Assembly (NCBI GenBank): GCA_023105745.1
Contig: JALGQZ010000013.1
Coordinates: 6,374,105 to 6,438,104 of the forward strand
DNA: 64,000 nucleotides
Direction: 5' to 3'
DNA from: Austropuccinia psidii
Lineage: Eukaryota > Basidiomycota > Pucciniomycetes > Pucciniales > Sphaerophragmiaceae
Within the stretch, counting starts at the first letter, position 1, and each line of letters begins with the position of its first letter. The translations under genes and the position numbers were made by a program. Shown piece after piece: positions 12,215-23,059 of this stretch. The notes beneath the pieces are model-generated. The model did no database searches and was not told where the DNA came from. It saw only the letters and a list, made by a program, of their open reading frames with translations.

Positions 12215-14137
12215 TGTGAGCCTTGAGGTATATTTTACATACCCAAATAGGCCACAATTATCTTAAAAAGAAATTTTGAATTATGCAAAACTCATAAGTC
12301 ATGCATATATCCAAAATTCATCATTTTCAATTTCAGAAAAGATGAATAACTTTTTATTGAGTAAGTAAATCCATGGATTTAAGACCAGATTTGGATTCTA
12401 CACAAAAATTCACCTAGGGTAGCTCCATAGAGTGAATAAGCTCAATTTAAGTATTTGAGGTGGTAAAATGGAAAATACTTCAATACCACATCATTAATAC
12501 CACATAAAAGATCCGTGAAAATTTTTGTTTTTCTTGATTTTTAGCCAAAATAATGGGAAAGTGAGAAATCCCATGTTACATATACACTAAGAATAGTGTT
12601 ATGCATGTTTTGAGCACTTAATATCATGGTATTCTTACATGGACTTTTGGTACACCCATAGTGGATATCTCACTTGAAGCTTAAATTACTATTTTGACGT
12701 AAAAATTAGGCAAGGGGGACAAAAGACATCAAAGAGAGCCAGGGTACCCAACTTCTGAGGCCTCAGAGGCGTGGATAGCTCCAGAGCATGGATCCATGGC
12801 TCATCTTGGCCCAATTGGTAAACTAAAACTCTTTGGGAACTTGGTTACCAAGTTACACCTACTGTAATCATAAGAAAAATAGCAAATAACCTGCTATTTT
12901 GACGTGCCAAGGAGGTAATAAGCTACTTAGACTCCTGTAACCACGTCAATTCTTGATGACTTTCCATGACTAGACCCTAAAAGAGTAATTAAACCCTTTT
13001 GGGATCCATATTCATTGATTTACCTCATAGCAACCAGCAAAATACTGCTATTTGCAATTCTACGTAGAAATAAGGTAAAAACTTCAAAAATTCATTAAAA
13101 ATACAATTCTTAATGAATCCTTCTGACACTTTCAGGACCAATGGAGAACTGTATTATCTATGGTACAACCAAAAATAATTATGGTTTTACTAGTAAAATT
13201 AAAAGTTTTACTTACAGTCCATTTTTGACCATTCTACGTGAAACACTGAATCTTCAAAAATTCACAGTAATTACAACCTGTGATGAAATTGGCAATAACA
13301 TTGATAACTTTGAGAAATCAATGATTATTTTAGAATAAAAGAAGATTTACAGATGTTACTCCTTTTATTCTTAACCATATTGGGGTTGGTAGTCACGTAA
13401 AAGTATCAATTAAGTAATTATGATAATCTTACGTGACAACAGATGATGCAATCAATAATCCAAAAGGGTTTATTGTTTTCTCACTCACTGGTTTTTCAGT
13501 TTGCTCCATGGCACGCCTCTGTGAGCTGTTGTTGACTTAAAAGAAGCCTCTTCTTGCTGTTTTTTTCCGTATCATCATCTTATAAATTTATTAAACCATT
13601 ATTACCAACCAGTAAGTATTAGTTCAAGCTATTCTTAAGTGTTTTAAATCTTTCAGAATCAATCAGAAGGACGTGAAATCATAGAATCCAACTATATATT
13701 GTTGTAATACTGTTATAAATCATCTTTATCCCTTAAATCCACAATTCTACGTCAAATTTCTCTACTTTTATCTTTCAATAAGTTCTTTGGAGTATTAGTG
13801 AGTCATTTATCTTTAATTCTTAAAGTTTTTCTCTAGTAATAGTTTTCTTCAAGAATTATCTTTATAATTATTCTTGTAAAAGATAATTATATATTAAAAT
13901 AATTTTATTATTTTAATAAAAGAAGTTTTTATTATTAAATTCTTCTTGTAATTGATTCTTGTAGACAATTACTGCTCACTGTTATAATCACTAGTAGTGT
14001 ATAACACGTGAAAGAAATAATTTTATAATTATTTAATTGTGGTTATAATAATTTTTTATTATTATATTTCATAAGAACAGACATAGTACTGTTGATTAAT
14101 AGTAATATTATCATCAGTTTCATAGTCACATCTTACA
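12215..14137 (+). repeat. 3' LTR of element A
   Basis: 1923 bp, TGTGAGCC to TCTTACA, the same length as the 5' LTR with only scattered substitutions. It is followed by GCTGT, the second copy of the target duplication, and then by B sequence in RNase H. Confidence 0.95.
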
Positions 14138-17100
14138 GCTGTGCAATCAGTAAAAACTTCAAATACTGCTCCTTCTAAGTAGTAATGGAGTTTTTCCAAT
14201 GCCCATACCAAACAGAGACATTCTGTCTGAGTAGCTCCATATCTGGCTTCTGAGTCTTTCAGTTGTCTTGATATATAGCAAATTACTCCTTCTTTGGGTA
14301 TTCCATCCACTAGTTGCCTCTGGTGTATTGCTGCTCCTAGTCCTTGGCTACATGCTGCATCTATATATAGTTTGAATGGTAGTTCAAAATCAGGAATCAT
14401 TAGAACAGGGGCATTGTTAAGTTCATATTTGATCTTCTCAAATTCATCTCTTCTTTCTTTGGTAATTTCAAAGACTACATCTTTTGAGCACAGTTTGTAT
14501 AGGCTACTTGTGATGTGTGCAAAGTTTTTTATGTGGCTCCTGTAGTAACTAGCAAAGCCCAAAAAATATTGCATTTCTTTAATGTTCTTTGGTACTGGTT
14601 TCTTCAGTACTGCAGCAACTTTATTTTGGTCTATGGCTAGACTTAAACCTGAAACTTTGTGTCCTAGGGCTAGCAGTTCTTGCTGTCCAAAGTTACATTT
14701 TTTAAGAGATATTTTCATGTTGATTGGTGTACATTTTCCCAATATTTTATCAATTTTCCTCACATGGTCTTCCCATGTTTCTGAGTATATTATGATATCA
14801 TCAATGTACACTACCATCCACCCTTCCATTATTTCATCTTGAAATATGGTATCCATCATCCTCTGAAAATGGGCTGGTGCATTCTTAATGCCAAATGGCA
14901 TTCTAGTATATTCATATATGCCCATATGGCATATAATTCTTAGCAATTTGATGGAATCTGGTTTCACCCCATTCTGGTGGAAGCCTTTCATGCAATCCAT
15001 TTTTGTAATAAACTTGGCTTTTGCTAGCTTATCTAGTGCATGTGGTATCCTTGGGATGGGGTACCTATCTGCTTTGGTGTAATTATTCAAAGCCCTGAAG
15101 TCCCCACATAGTCTTGATTTACCATCATTCCAAGTTATAAGGACTGGTGTAGTGACTTCTACTATTCCATTGTGTCCTATTTTCCTTATGACCCCCATTT
15201 CTAGGAGTTCATTGATATGTTTCTCAATTTCTTTCCTAGTTTCCATGCTGGCTGGGTATGGTGGTCTCCTAAGAATAGGTGGGTATGGTCTTTCTACATC
15301 CAGATATAATTCTATATCATGTCCTTTGATTTTTCCTAGTAGTTCATCTTGTATTTTAAAAGCTCCTCTATGCTTCCTCAATACTTTCAGTAAGCTGAGC
15401 TTCATTTTACTGGTGAGTTGAGTGCCATATTGGGCTTCTTTGAATTCTTCCACTAGTTCTTTCAGGGTTTTATCATTTGTTATGTGATTTATGTGAAAGG
15501 AAAATTTTTTGTCTTTGTTTGTACCTATGGTAAGATATCTATTTTTACTATTGCAAATGTCCATACCATACATTCTTTGGTACTCTGTACCTAGTAAGAA
15601 TCCTTGTACATGTGCATTCTCTAGAACTACAAATTCAGGTTCTAGTCTGATATTTCCTTTTTGGTGTGGGATAATTATCTCTTTGTTCATTGTCCCCAGT
15701 GAGTGCATTTTGCCTGATGCACTTTTGAAGCTTCTAGCTTTTGTTGGGATTATATCCTCTTCCCATTTGGGGAAGTGTTGTTTTAAGTATTCTTTTGCCA
15801 CTATGGAGAAACTTGCTCCTGTGTCAATGATCATTGGATTTTTACAGTTCTCAATGTAAACTGTCAATTTTGTAGGTGTTCCATGAATAAATCCCATCCC
15901 TCTATTTGGGGTTACCAGGAATGTTTGTGCATTCTGTGTGTGCTTACAGAGCTCTTTGTCTGTTGTTATTTGTGGTATTCCTGAATCTAGTTCAATGTCT
16001 TGTATGTCAAGTGAACTTTCTTCATTGCATTCCACTATGTATTCTTCTATGGTATCAGGTTCACTTTGTGATTCTGCTGTCATACCATTTCCCATACTGT
16101 CAGAATCAGATTTCTCACCTGTTTGTTCTTCTTCTGATTCTTCATCAATTGCATATATTTTCTTTTTTGGTTTTGTGCAATTGTTGGCATAGTGGTCTGG
16201 TGATCCACAGTTGTGGCACACATATTTCTTTTTTGGGGTTTCTTTCCCTTTCTCTTTGTTTGTTTCTTTAACTTCAGACTTCTTGTCTTTGAAGTTTGGT
16301 TTATAGGATGTGTACCTTCCTATGGAGGTTTTTTTCCTCACATCTTGTATGACATTTGCTATGTCATCAATGCTGCTGATGTTGTTGCATCTGCATTTGA
16401 CTGCATGTTCTAGATCTCCTGGCAATTTTGTTAGGAGTTTATGGTTTCTCATTTCTATTGTCATATTGGGATCAATAGCTTTTAGCCTTTTTGTTTGTTT
16501 GAGACACCATTCATATGGGTCTTTTTCTGTGGAGTATCTATCACTTTCAAAGGACATGGTCTTTTGCCAGATCCAACTACCATTGCTATACTTTTGTATA
16601 ATCTGGTTCCTCCACCATGGCCAGCTTTTCCTGCCATGTAATTCTTTCATCTCAGTGTACCATATGTTTGCATGGCTTCTGAATGCTGTGTTAAGTCTTG
16701 TTGTGATCCAGTAGTCTGGTATCTTTGGGACATCAACAAAGAGTCCATCAATATAGTCAATGATTTCCATATGGTCATATTCCCCAATTCCTGAGAACTT
16801 TGGCCAGTTTGCTACTTCAGGTAACTGTTTTAGTGCCTGTTTCTCTGAATAGCTGAGATTTTCCCCATCTTGGTACATTGACTCTGATCTTGACTTTGGA
16901 TTCTGATATTCAGGTTCCTGTTCATAGTCTTTATCCTCTTCTTTCAATTTTGTAGAGGTAGTGGGTTGACCTTGTGTTGGAGGGTATAGATTTTCTTCTC
17001 TGTCATAGAGGTAATCAATTTCTTTATCAAAGCTATCCTGTTGCTGCTGGATACTCCTCAGATCTCTCCTCACAGCTTGTTGTTCTTCTAGAATTGAATT

Positions 17101-17850
17101 CAACTGTCTGTTAGTTTTTTCAAATTCTGTCCAAATTTTGGCCAGATTTGTATTCAAGTCTTTTATGACTCTTTCTTGGAAAGCATTTTCTTCTTTCAAT
17201 GTTTCCACTTCTGTCCTCATTTTTTCTGAGGTTTCATATGTCAAATCCATGAATTGGGCCAATTTGGTCCATGTGAATTTGTTTTCAAACTCATGAGTGT
17301 GGATTGTAGTCTCAGTTATTAATTCTGGATCAATTGAGGCAGAACTATCAAAACTATTTGTAGGTACAACTATTTTTTGCTTTTGTGTACTTCTTGGACT
17401 AAGTCCGTCAGCTTTTTCATCAATGGGTCTGCTTCCTTCTTCCTCTGGTTGAAAGAAGTTTTGTTTCTCCCTTGGGCTCCTTTTCTCCTGTTGGAAACTA
17501 CCTGAAATGGTTGGGGAGCCTTGGATGAAGTTTCCTTTGGCTTGTGAGGCCTGGAACTGCTGGATTGTTTTGGGGAAGATGGGACTTCTCCTTCCATTTC
17601 TGGGGGTACCTGAATCTGACTGGGCTCTTCCTTGTGCCAAGATCTCTCTATGGCTTGTATGGCTGCCTGGTTCTCTTTGATTCTGATTGCTCTTTCTTCT
17701 AAGAGTTTGAAATTCTTGTTGGGATTCCACCCTTGCGTTTCTGTCATAAGTTCCATCCAAGCCATTTTCTTGAGACAGATCTTCTGAGTTGTTATCCCCA
17801 CTTCTTCCCATGATTCTGCCATAGTGAACATTTTTTTGTCCATGCTCCAT
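14138..17850 (-). pseudogene. Element B gag-pol 5' part, cut in RNase H by element A
   Basis: An open frame of about 1240 codons up to the insertion point. Order: a Q/S/R-rich segment overlapping ORF1 (1-160), coiled coil (about 205-290), retrotransposon gag (about 345-510), zinc knuckle CHNCGSPDHYANNC (545-558), protease DTGA (676-679), reverse transcriptase with YIDD (1015-1018), and the start of RNase H (LYIDAACSQGLGAA, then FTDCTA). The frame stops making sense exactly at 14138, where element A begins; past that the open frame runs into A's LTR. The protein pairs well with element A but is clearly a different family (for example SGIGEYDHM against SGEGEYNHI). No internal stop is seen, so before A and F inserted this part was probably functional. 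Confidence 0.92.
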
Positions 17851-18457
17851 GTGAAGAGGTCTTTAAGGAGTTTGTGTATTTGAAGGACCTGTTCTGCATC
17901 TGTCCAATCTCCTGGTTGGACTTCTGGGTTGAATTTGATTTGGAATAAGACCTTGGGTAGGAGTTCCCTGATGGTAAGTCCTTTGCTGGTCATTTGCTCC
18001 AGTTCTTCTTCCTCTGTGTCTTCTTGGCCAGTGTTCTGGTTGATTTCTTGGGAATCCAAGATCTCTAAGAAGTGGAGGTGTCATGTTAACAATGTTAAAA
18101 AATGACAGACAATGAAGAATGTCGTATTTTTCAAGGCTTATTTACCTTTAGCAGGCCCTTGTACAAATTTATGATCTATACTCTTTGGCAATTTGCCTTT
18201 AGAGTTTACAACTGGGTTGATAACAGTGATTTTCTGTTTTTCAATTTGTTTTGGTGATCCAACTGGTTTTGTTGGAGCTTTTCTGGGTTTTTTGGCCCTT
18301 GGCACAGCTATTGGTGTCCACTCTTTTGAGTTGATTGTCACTTCACTGTGTCTCTTTTGCTTTCCCTTGGTTTTTGGCAGCACCTCTCTGTCTTCTGAGG
18401 CTGTCACAGATGGATTTCCTTGTGAATGGGTTTCTAATGGAATATAGTCTTTTTCCA
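17370..18457 (-). CDS. Element B ORF1 (spliced), intact
   Basis: Two exons joined by an 81-base intron. Exon 1 (18457-18146) starts right after a 3' splice site (GAATAG then TGGAAAAAG), so its ATG would be made by splicing. The intron (18145-18065) has GTAAAT at the donor and CTTCTTAG at the acceptor. Exon 2 runs 18064-17370 and the codon G plus AG is kept in frame. The product is about 335 residues with no stop: a basic, lysine- and proline-rich N-terminal part (KPRKAPTKPVG), an acidic middle (EDTEEEELEQ), a helical core (EQVLQIHKLLKDLF) that aligns loosely with A and E ORF1, and a charged tail ending VHKSKK. The last 160 codons overlap gag-pol in the frame one base back. No known domain recognised; a Gag-like structural role is inference. 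Confidence 0.65.
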
Positions 18458-18458
18458 C

Positions 18459-19445
18459 TATTCAGAAAAGATATTTCAAATTGTATATCAGTATTTTATG
18501 ATAAAACAAAATGATTTTATTCAATTCTACTGTTATTTTTCGAAATTTTTAAGTATTCTTATTATAATATATTTTTTTGTATGTTTTTTATTGAAAAATA
18601 ACAGTTTTTGAGTTTTTCACTTATGTTTTATAAGTGAAAACTGTAATATCCAAGTGTTTTGTGAATGATTCACTTGGATATTAGTATGTTTTTGTATAAA
18701 CACATCAAATTTATTAAATTATAATAAATTTGGTTATAAATATTATTACTGATATTTCTTAATGTGAGTTTTTATGAATTAAAACTTTAATATCCAAGTG
18801 TTTTGTGAATGGTTCACTTGGATACTATTGTTTTTCTTCTAAAAAAAACATTTCAGATTTATTAAATTATAATAAATCTGATTTGTTATTATAAATATTA
18901 TAAATAATATTTCTTTTAACACTTGATTTTTGATTAAAAATATCAATCAATTACAAGTTTTCACGTCAATTTGAGTGATGTCTTATTTTAAAGGAAATAT
19001 TTAATTAAAATATTCCTTATAAATAATAAAAAATTATTTTATTATTTAATATTTATTAATTATTTATTAAGAAATGTTTCTTTATTAATTTTCATGCACT
19101 TTGGTGAAAAATAATAGTAAAAAATAAGTAATATACTGTTTGTATATTATTATTTATATTGAAATTCAAATAATACTGTTGTATTATTATCAAATTTCGT
19201 GAAAATTATTGCAATATAATGAAATAAAGAGGATTTGTACTCTTACTCTCAACAAAAATATTTGTAATATATATTTTTGGAGAAAAGAAATTGTATATAA
19301 TATATGATGCTATATTATAAAAAAAATGATAATAATAGAAAATAAGATAAATTCAAAATTTTACTCACTGTTAGTAGAGTACCTTTTAAATAACTGGATT
19401 TTTACGCCTAATTCAGTTCAAAACACATCCAATAAGGTTGAAAAA
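18459..19445 (-). other. Leader of element B with repeated hairpins
   Basis: About 1 kb of AT-rich noncoding sequence between primer-binding site and ORF1. It contains two copies of a strong inverted repeat: AATATCCAAGTG with CACTTGGATATT around 18645-18682, and a near-copy around 18789-18824. Each is followed by TTATTAAATTATAATAAA, so the whole unit is duplicated over roughly 150 bases. A third hairpin (ACAGTTTT with AAAACTGT) lies around 18601-18644. Confidence 0.6.
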
Positions 19446-19465
19446 CCACGGCCAGGCCCCCAAAA
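19446..19465 (-). promoter_or_regulatory. Primer-binding site of element B
   Basis: On the minus strand the bases next to the 5' LTR read TTTTGGGGGCCTGGCCGTGG. The G-rich block is identical to that of element A, although the two LTRs are different families. Confidence 0.7.
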
Positions 19466-20972
19466 TGTCAGGGTGAGTCTATATAGTAGCTATAAAATGT
19501 AGTTACAAGCTAGTATTATGACTGTGACACGTCAAAAAACAAATAAATTTAATTCTTCAGGTCCTACTGCTACGTGGTAACAGTGGTGATGAGTCTGTTG
19601 AGGACCTGGGTTGCAATACTCTAATATCTTTGACTGTAAAGAAGTACTACAATAATTATATTCTAATTATATCTTTAATCATAATTCTAAGGACACTGCT
19701 GATTGATAACAGTTTTGTCATGTAAGAATATGGATAATAAGATAAAGATGATGGGTTTTCAAGAGAAAAAACCCTTCTTTTTATATCTTTCAAGACTTTC
19801 AAGAGTTATTAGCTCTTCAAACGTCAGAGGAGTGAAACTTTTCACTCCAATGATCAGTCTGTGGTTCTGGATCATAAATTCTGACGTCAATAGAGGCAGA
19901 GTTGTGGTTTTGGAACCACAAATGATCATTCTGGATCAATACAGGGTGAAAAAACTTTTCACCTGCCACGTCAGCACTTGGATGATGTTGTTCTGGTGTC
20001 GGTATGATCAATAATGATGATTTTAGAGAGGTTATATCTTCATAAGTATATTATTTTAAGTATGAGAGCAATACTGTTTGATACAAGTTGGATACAGTCA
20101 TGTATTGCTAGAAAAGCCTTCCAATCAGGATATCTCAGTCAGTTCTTAAGATATCAAGAAACCAAGAGCACAGAATTGAAGGGCTTAATGAGCTCTTCAA
20201 TTTGGTATGCTTCATGTTTACCCTTCTTTAAAATAGCAAACGTTTTAAGGGTTTTAAGGTTTTGGATGTATTTTTGTACATCAGTATGAGGCTTCAAAAA
20301 CTTCCATACCAGATATCTTCTTCAATTTGGAAGATATCTGTATTCTGATGATACATTCTTGTAGGGCTTTATTAGCTCTACGGCTTGGTATATTACACTG
20401 TACAGTTGTATGAGTGTATGCCAAAGATACAGGGGTTTGTTTACATTGTTGTTTTCAGAATATAAGTATTTTTGGTTGTTAAACCTTTGAACCAAGATCC
20501 CTCAGTCAATTTAAGAGATACAGAGGTCTAAGGAGTCTCAAATTAAAGCTCTTGTTTATATCTTCAATTTGGTTATACTTTTGTACAGTTTTGTACAAGC
20601 CCTCTTTGACTTTCAGGGGGGTCTTGGTTTTAAAATAAAGGTCATATGGTATCTCCAGTTGTAGTGGTGTTACAGCAACATGGATGATACCATTGTGTAG
20701 CTCTCTATGTGAGCTTTAAGGAAAATACCATTTTGGTATAGAATAACTTAAATATGCATTGGTTAGATGAGAGGTGAAAATAAGGGTTTTGACTTGTTTA
20801 TTCTCCTCTAGGTTTCCTTATTCTGTTTGGATAAGGTTGGTGTTTAATTTAAGAGGGGTTTTTTCTCTTATTTATTACCTTTATTGACTATGTTTGCTCA
20901 ATACTTGTAATACCATTATTTATGGTATGTTGGATGTAATGCTAGTGCTCTGTTTTGAGTCACAGGCTGACA
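19466..20972 (-). repeat. 5' LTR of element B
   Basis: 1507 bp with TGTCAG / CTGACA ends. Its last 199 bases (plus-strand reading) match 1-199. It contains short palindromes such as GGAGTGAAACTTTTCACTCC at about 19828 and a TGACGTCA at 19882-19889. On the right it abuts the broken 5' LTR of element C. Confidence 0.9.
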
Positions 20973-21228
20973 TTTTCCTTTTTTTTAACATTTCATTTTA
21001 TATGTGTTGTACTATTTAAAAGTACTGTTTTACTTTTATACCAAATAAAAGTAAAAAATTATTTTGTTAACTTTATTCTTTTGTATTCACTGTACTCTTT
21101 AATATATAAAGAGTCAGTCTCTCACTGTAAATAAAATATGAAAATAATATTATCAGAAACAAAAAGCTATTATTAGATAATATCATCGCCGTCGTCGTTG
21201 CTGCACTATCGTGACCACTACCTTAACA
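20973..21228 (+). repeat. 5' LTR of element C (3' 256 bp)
   Basis: Matches 22363-22615 with scattered changes, from TTTTCCTTTTTT to CTACCTTAACA. The first 29 bases of the LTR (TGTTGGAGTATTCC...) are not here; they should lie left of element B, outside the window. Confidence 0.9.
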
Positions 21229-21568
21229 CATTATCAGTACCGATTTCTCAGCAATTGGAACCATTTCTGTCTTATCTGACTCATCTCAGCTGTGTGAACC
21301 CAGAGACAATGATCTACTGGCTGTATCCCAATACTTCATATTTCATCACACTCGTATTTGCTGCTAGAACCCTGAGGAAGAACCTACTGGCTGTATCACA
21401 GCATACAGTTATTTTATTATTCATCATAAATTACAGGGGAGGAAAGTCCTACTGGTTGTCATAAATTTCAGGGGAAGAAAAACCTACTGGTCATCTTATT
21501 TCAGGGAGTGAATCCTACTGGTCAACCTATTATTCACATATTCGGGGGAAAGTATCCTACTGGTTAAT
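21229..21568 (+). repeat. Leader of element C with CCTACTGG repeats
   Basis: Between the 5' LTR and gag, (C)CTACTGG occurs six times: about 21314, 21383, 21448, 21483, 21514 and 21556. In the later copies it follows a purine block such as TTCAGGGGAAGAAA, giving an imperfect unit of roughly 30-70 bases. The last copy lies just before the gag start. Noncoding in my reading. Confidence 0.7.
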
Positions 21569-22294
21569 ATGTCATCAAATAACCTGGTCAATTGTCTATT
21601 ATTGAATTCTGAAAACTACTTCACTTGGGCTATAATGATGGATTCAGAGCTAGATAATATTGGTGCATTAGATCTTATCCTAGGCACAGATCAGCAATCA
21701 CAACAGATACAAGAAAGCCTTAATCGAAAGGCATACAATCTCATCATTCACTATCTAAATGAAGATAATCTATCATTTGTTTCCAGCATTCTCAACCCAA
21801 ACCAAAAACAAGATGGACAGATTCTCTGGAAGATTTTGAAAGAAAAATACATGTTGAATGATATATCCAGCCAAACTTTGCCATTTACCAACTTCAGTCA
21901 AGTAAAGTTCTCACAAACTCCTAATTTTGTTCAAGAAATACAAACTGCTGTAAGGAAAATGCGGCTTTTAGGTTTCAAACTAGAAGAGTCGGTGCTTATA
22001 GTAATGGTTTTAAGCAAGTTGCCACCTGAACTTGATTCCTTTGTTTTTGTTATGTCACGTGGTTTTCAAAATCAAGGTCTGGATTTCATACTCAAGAAGT
22101 TAGAGTAAGATCACATACAGTTAAAATTAAATGAAGACAGTCGTGAAGCCACAACTGCATTGTACAGCCAAAGAAATAAAAGGTATTGTAATTACTGTAA
22201 AAAGAAAAGCCACCTGGAAGAATACTGTTGGAAAAAGTATCCTGAGAAGAAGCCAGCTAACCTCATTGCACAATTTGATGAGGATGAGCCTTAA
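21569..22294 (+). pseudogene. Copia-type Gag of element C, one in-frame stop
   Basis: The frame starts MSSNNLVNCLLLNSENYFTW, a typical copia Gag opening (NYFTWA motif), and runs 179 codons to a TAA at 22106. The same frame then continues 61 codons through a CCHC zinc knuckle (CNYCKKKSHLEEYC) to the TAA at 22292-22294. Length (about 240 residues) and order fit a complete copia Gag. One stop separates the capsid part from the nucleic-acid-binding knuckle, so this copy could make only truncated Gag. Confidence 0.85.
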
Positions 22295-22333
22295 ATAGCA
22301 TTCTAACCATCCACCGTCAACAGTGAGGGGGCG

Positions 22334-22615
22334 TGTTGGAGTATTCCACCGTTGAACAGTGCTTTTCCTTTTTTTAACATTTCATTTTATATGTGTTGTA
22401 CTATTTAAAAGTACTTTTTTACTTTTATACCAAATAAAAGTAAAAAAATTCTTTTGTTAACTTTATTCTTTTGTATTCACTGTACTCTTTAATATATAAA
22501 GAGTCAGTCTCTCGCTGTAAATAAAATATGAAAATAGTATCATCAGAAACAAAAAGCTATTATTAGATAATATCATTGTCTTCGTCGCTGCGCTATCGTG
22601 ACCACTACCTTAACA
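22334..22615 (+). repeat. 3' LTR of element C
   Basis: 282 bp, TGTTGGAG to TTAACA, preceded by the purine tract GTGAGGGGGCG. It supplies the LTR start that is missing at the 5' end. Confidence 0.85.
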
Positions 22616-22719
22616 GTATAAAAGAAAGAGCAAAAATATTTTTTCATACATTGTTGTCAGTTGTGGATTGTTTGAAGTAGTCAGGACTGCCAATAAAATA
22701 AGTCACCCAAGCTGATATG

Positions 22720-23059
22720 AAATTAACTGTTTAATGAGGTATTGATAGCTGATGATATGATTGGAGAGACAGTGACAAGATAATAGAACACCTGCTTAAT
22801 AAGGTATAAATACCTTATGATATTATTGGAGAGATAGTAACAAGATGATAGAACACCTGTAGGTGTGATATGAAAGAAAGAATGTCACTCAATGGATGAA
22901 CAAGGGCATCCCATCAACTCTTTTCATATTGACAACTGTCCCAATTACTATTCCCAACATGATGTTGGTTGGGGCAATTGGGGCACCTCTTCTAAAAGGG
23001 GTTTCTAATAAGTAATGAGTGCTTTATACGCTATTCACTCTATAAGTGCTTTTCTAAGA
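22720..23059 (-). repeat. 3' LTR of copia element D
   Basis: About 340 bp. It shares long blocks with the right LTR: GGAGAGACAGTGACAAGATAA, the CACCTGTAGGTGTGATAT block, AATGATGTTGGTTGGGG-like sequence and AATAAGTAATGAGTGCTTT. The minus-strand start is degenerate (TCTTAGAA, probably once TGTTAGAA). The left boundary is good to perhaps ten bases. Confidence 0.7.

Larger units (their letters stand above)
3846..14137 (+). mobile_element. Ty3/gypsy element A, complete, chromodomain type
   Basis: A 10,292-bp element with two 1923-bp LTRs, flanked by GCTGT on both sides (3841-3845 and 14138-14142). It lies in the RNase H region of element B, in opposite orientation. The interior holds a primer-binding site, an AT-rich leader, a spliced ORF1, gag-pol ending in a chromodomain, and a polypurine tract. 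The two LTRs differ at only a handful of places I noticed (for example GAGGTACATT/GAGGTATATT and TTTAAGCTT/TTGAAGCTT), so the insertion is young. It is nearly intact; the evident lesion in pol is one TGA codon in reverse transcriptase. Confidence 0.95.
1..20972 (-). mobile_element. Ty3/gypsy element B, chromodomain type, left end cut by window, split by nested insertions
   Basis: An LTR retrotransposon reading right to left. Its 5' LTR is 19466-20972, the primer-binding site abuts it at 19446-19465, then come leader, spliced ORF1, gag-pol, polypurine tract (200-215) and 3' LTR (1-199, incomplete). Its pol is in three pieces (14138-17850, 3393-3845, 224-1695) because element A and solo LTR F inserted into it. 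Removing A (one GCTGT copy) and F (one GCTCT copy) puts the RNase H and integrase linker back in register with the homologous region of element A. B lies inside the 5' LTR of copia element C, whose sequence resumes at 20973 with TTTTC, the expected target-duplication copy; the matching left copy is outside the window. The family is clear; autonomy is lost. Confidence 0.9.
20973..22615 (+). mobile_element. Copia-type gag-only element C (non-autonomous), 5' end displaced by B
   Basis: A small LTR element whose interior contains only a Gag gene: the gag stop at 22294 is followed within 40 bases by a purine tract and the 3' LTR, leaving no room for protease, integrase or RT. With the 29 LTR bases missing on the left it would be about 1.7 kb. 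This fits the class described as terminal repeats with a GAG domain, which need a helper for reverse transcription. B is inserted in its 5' LTR, so C is the oldest layer of the stack. Confidence 0.8.

Noticed and set aside
15906..16714. Several 60-130-codon plus-strand frames
   Set aside because: Antisense shadows of B gag-pol.
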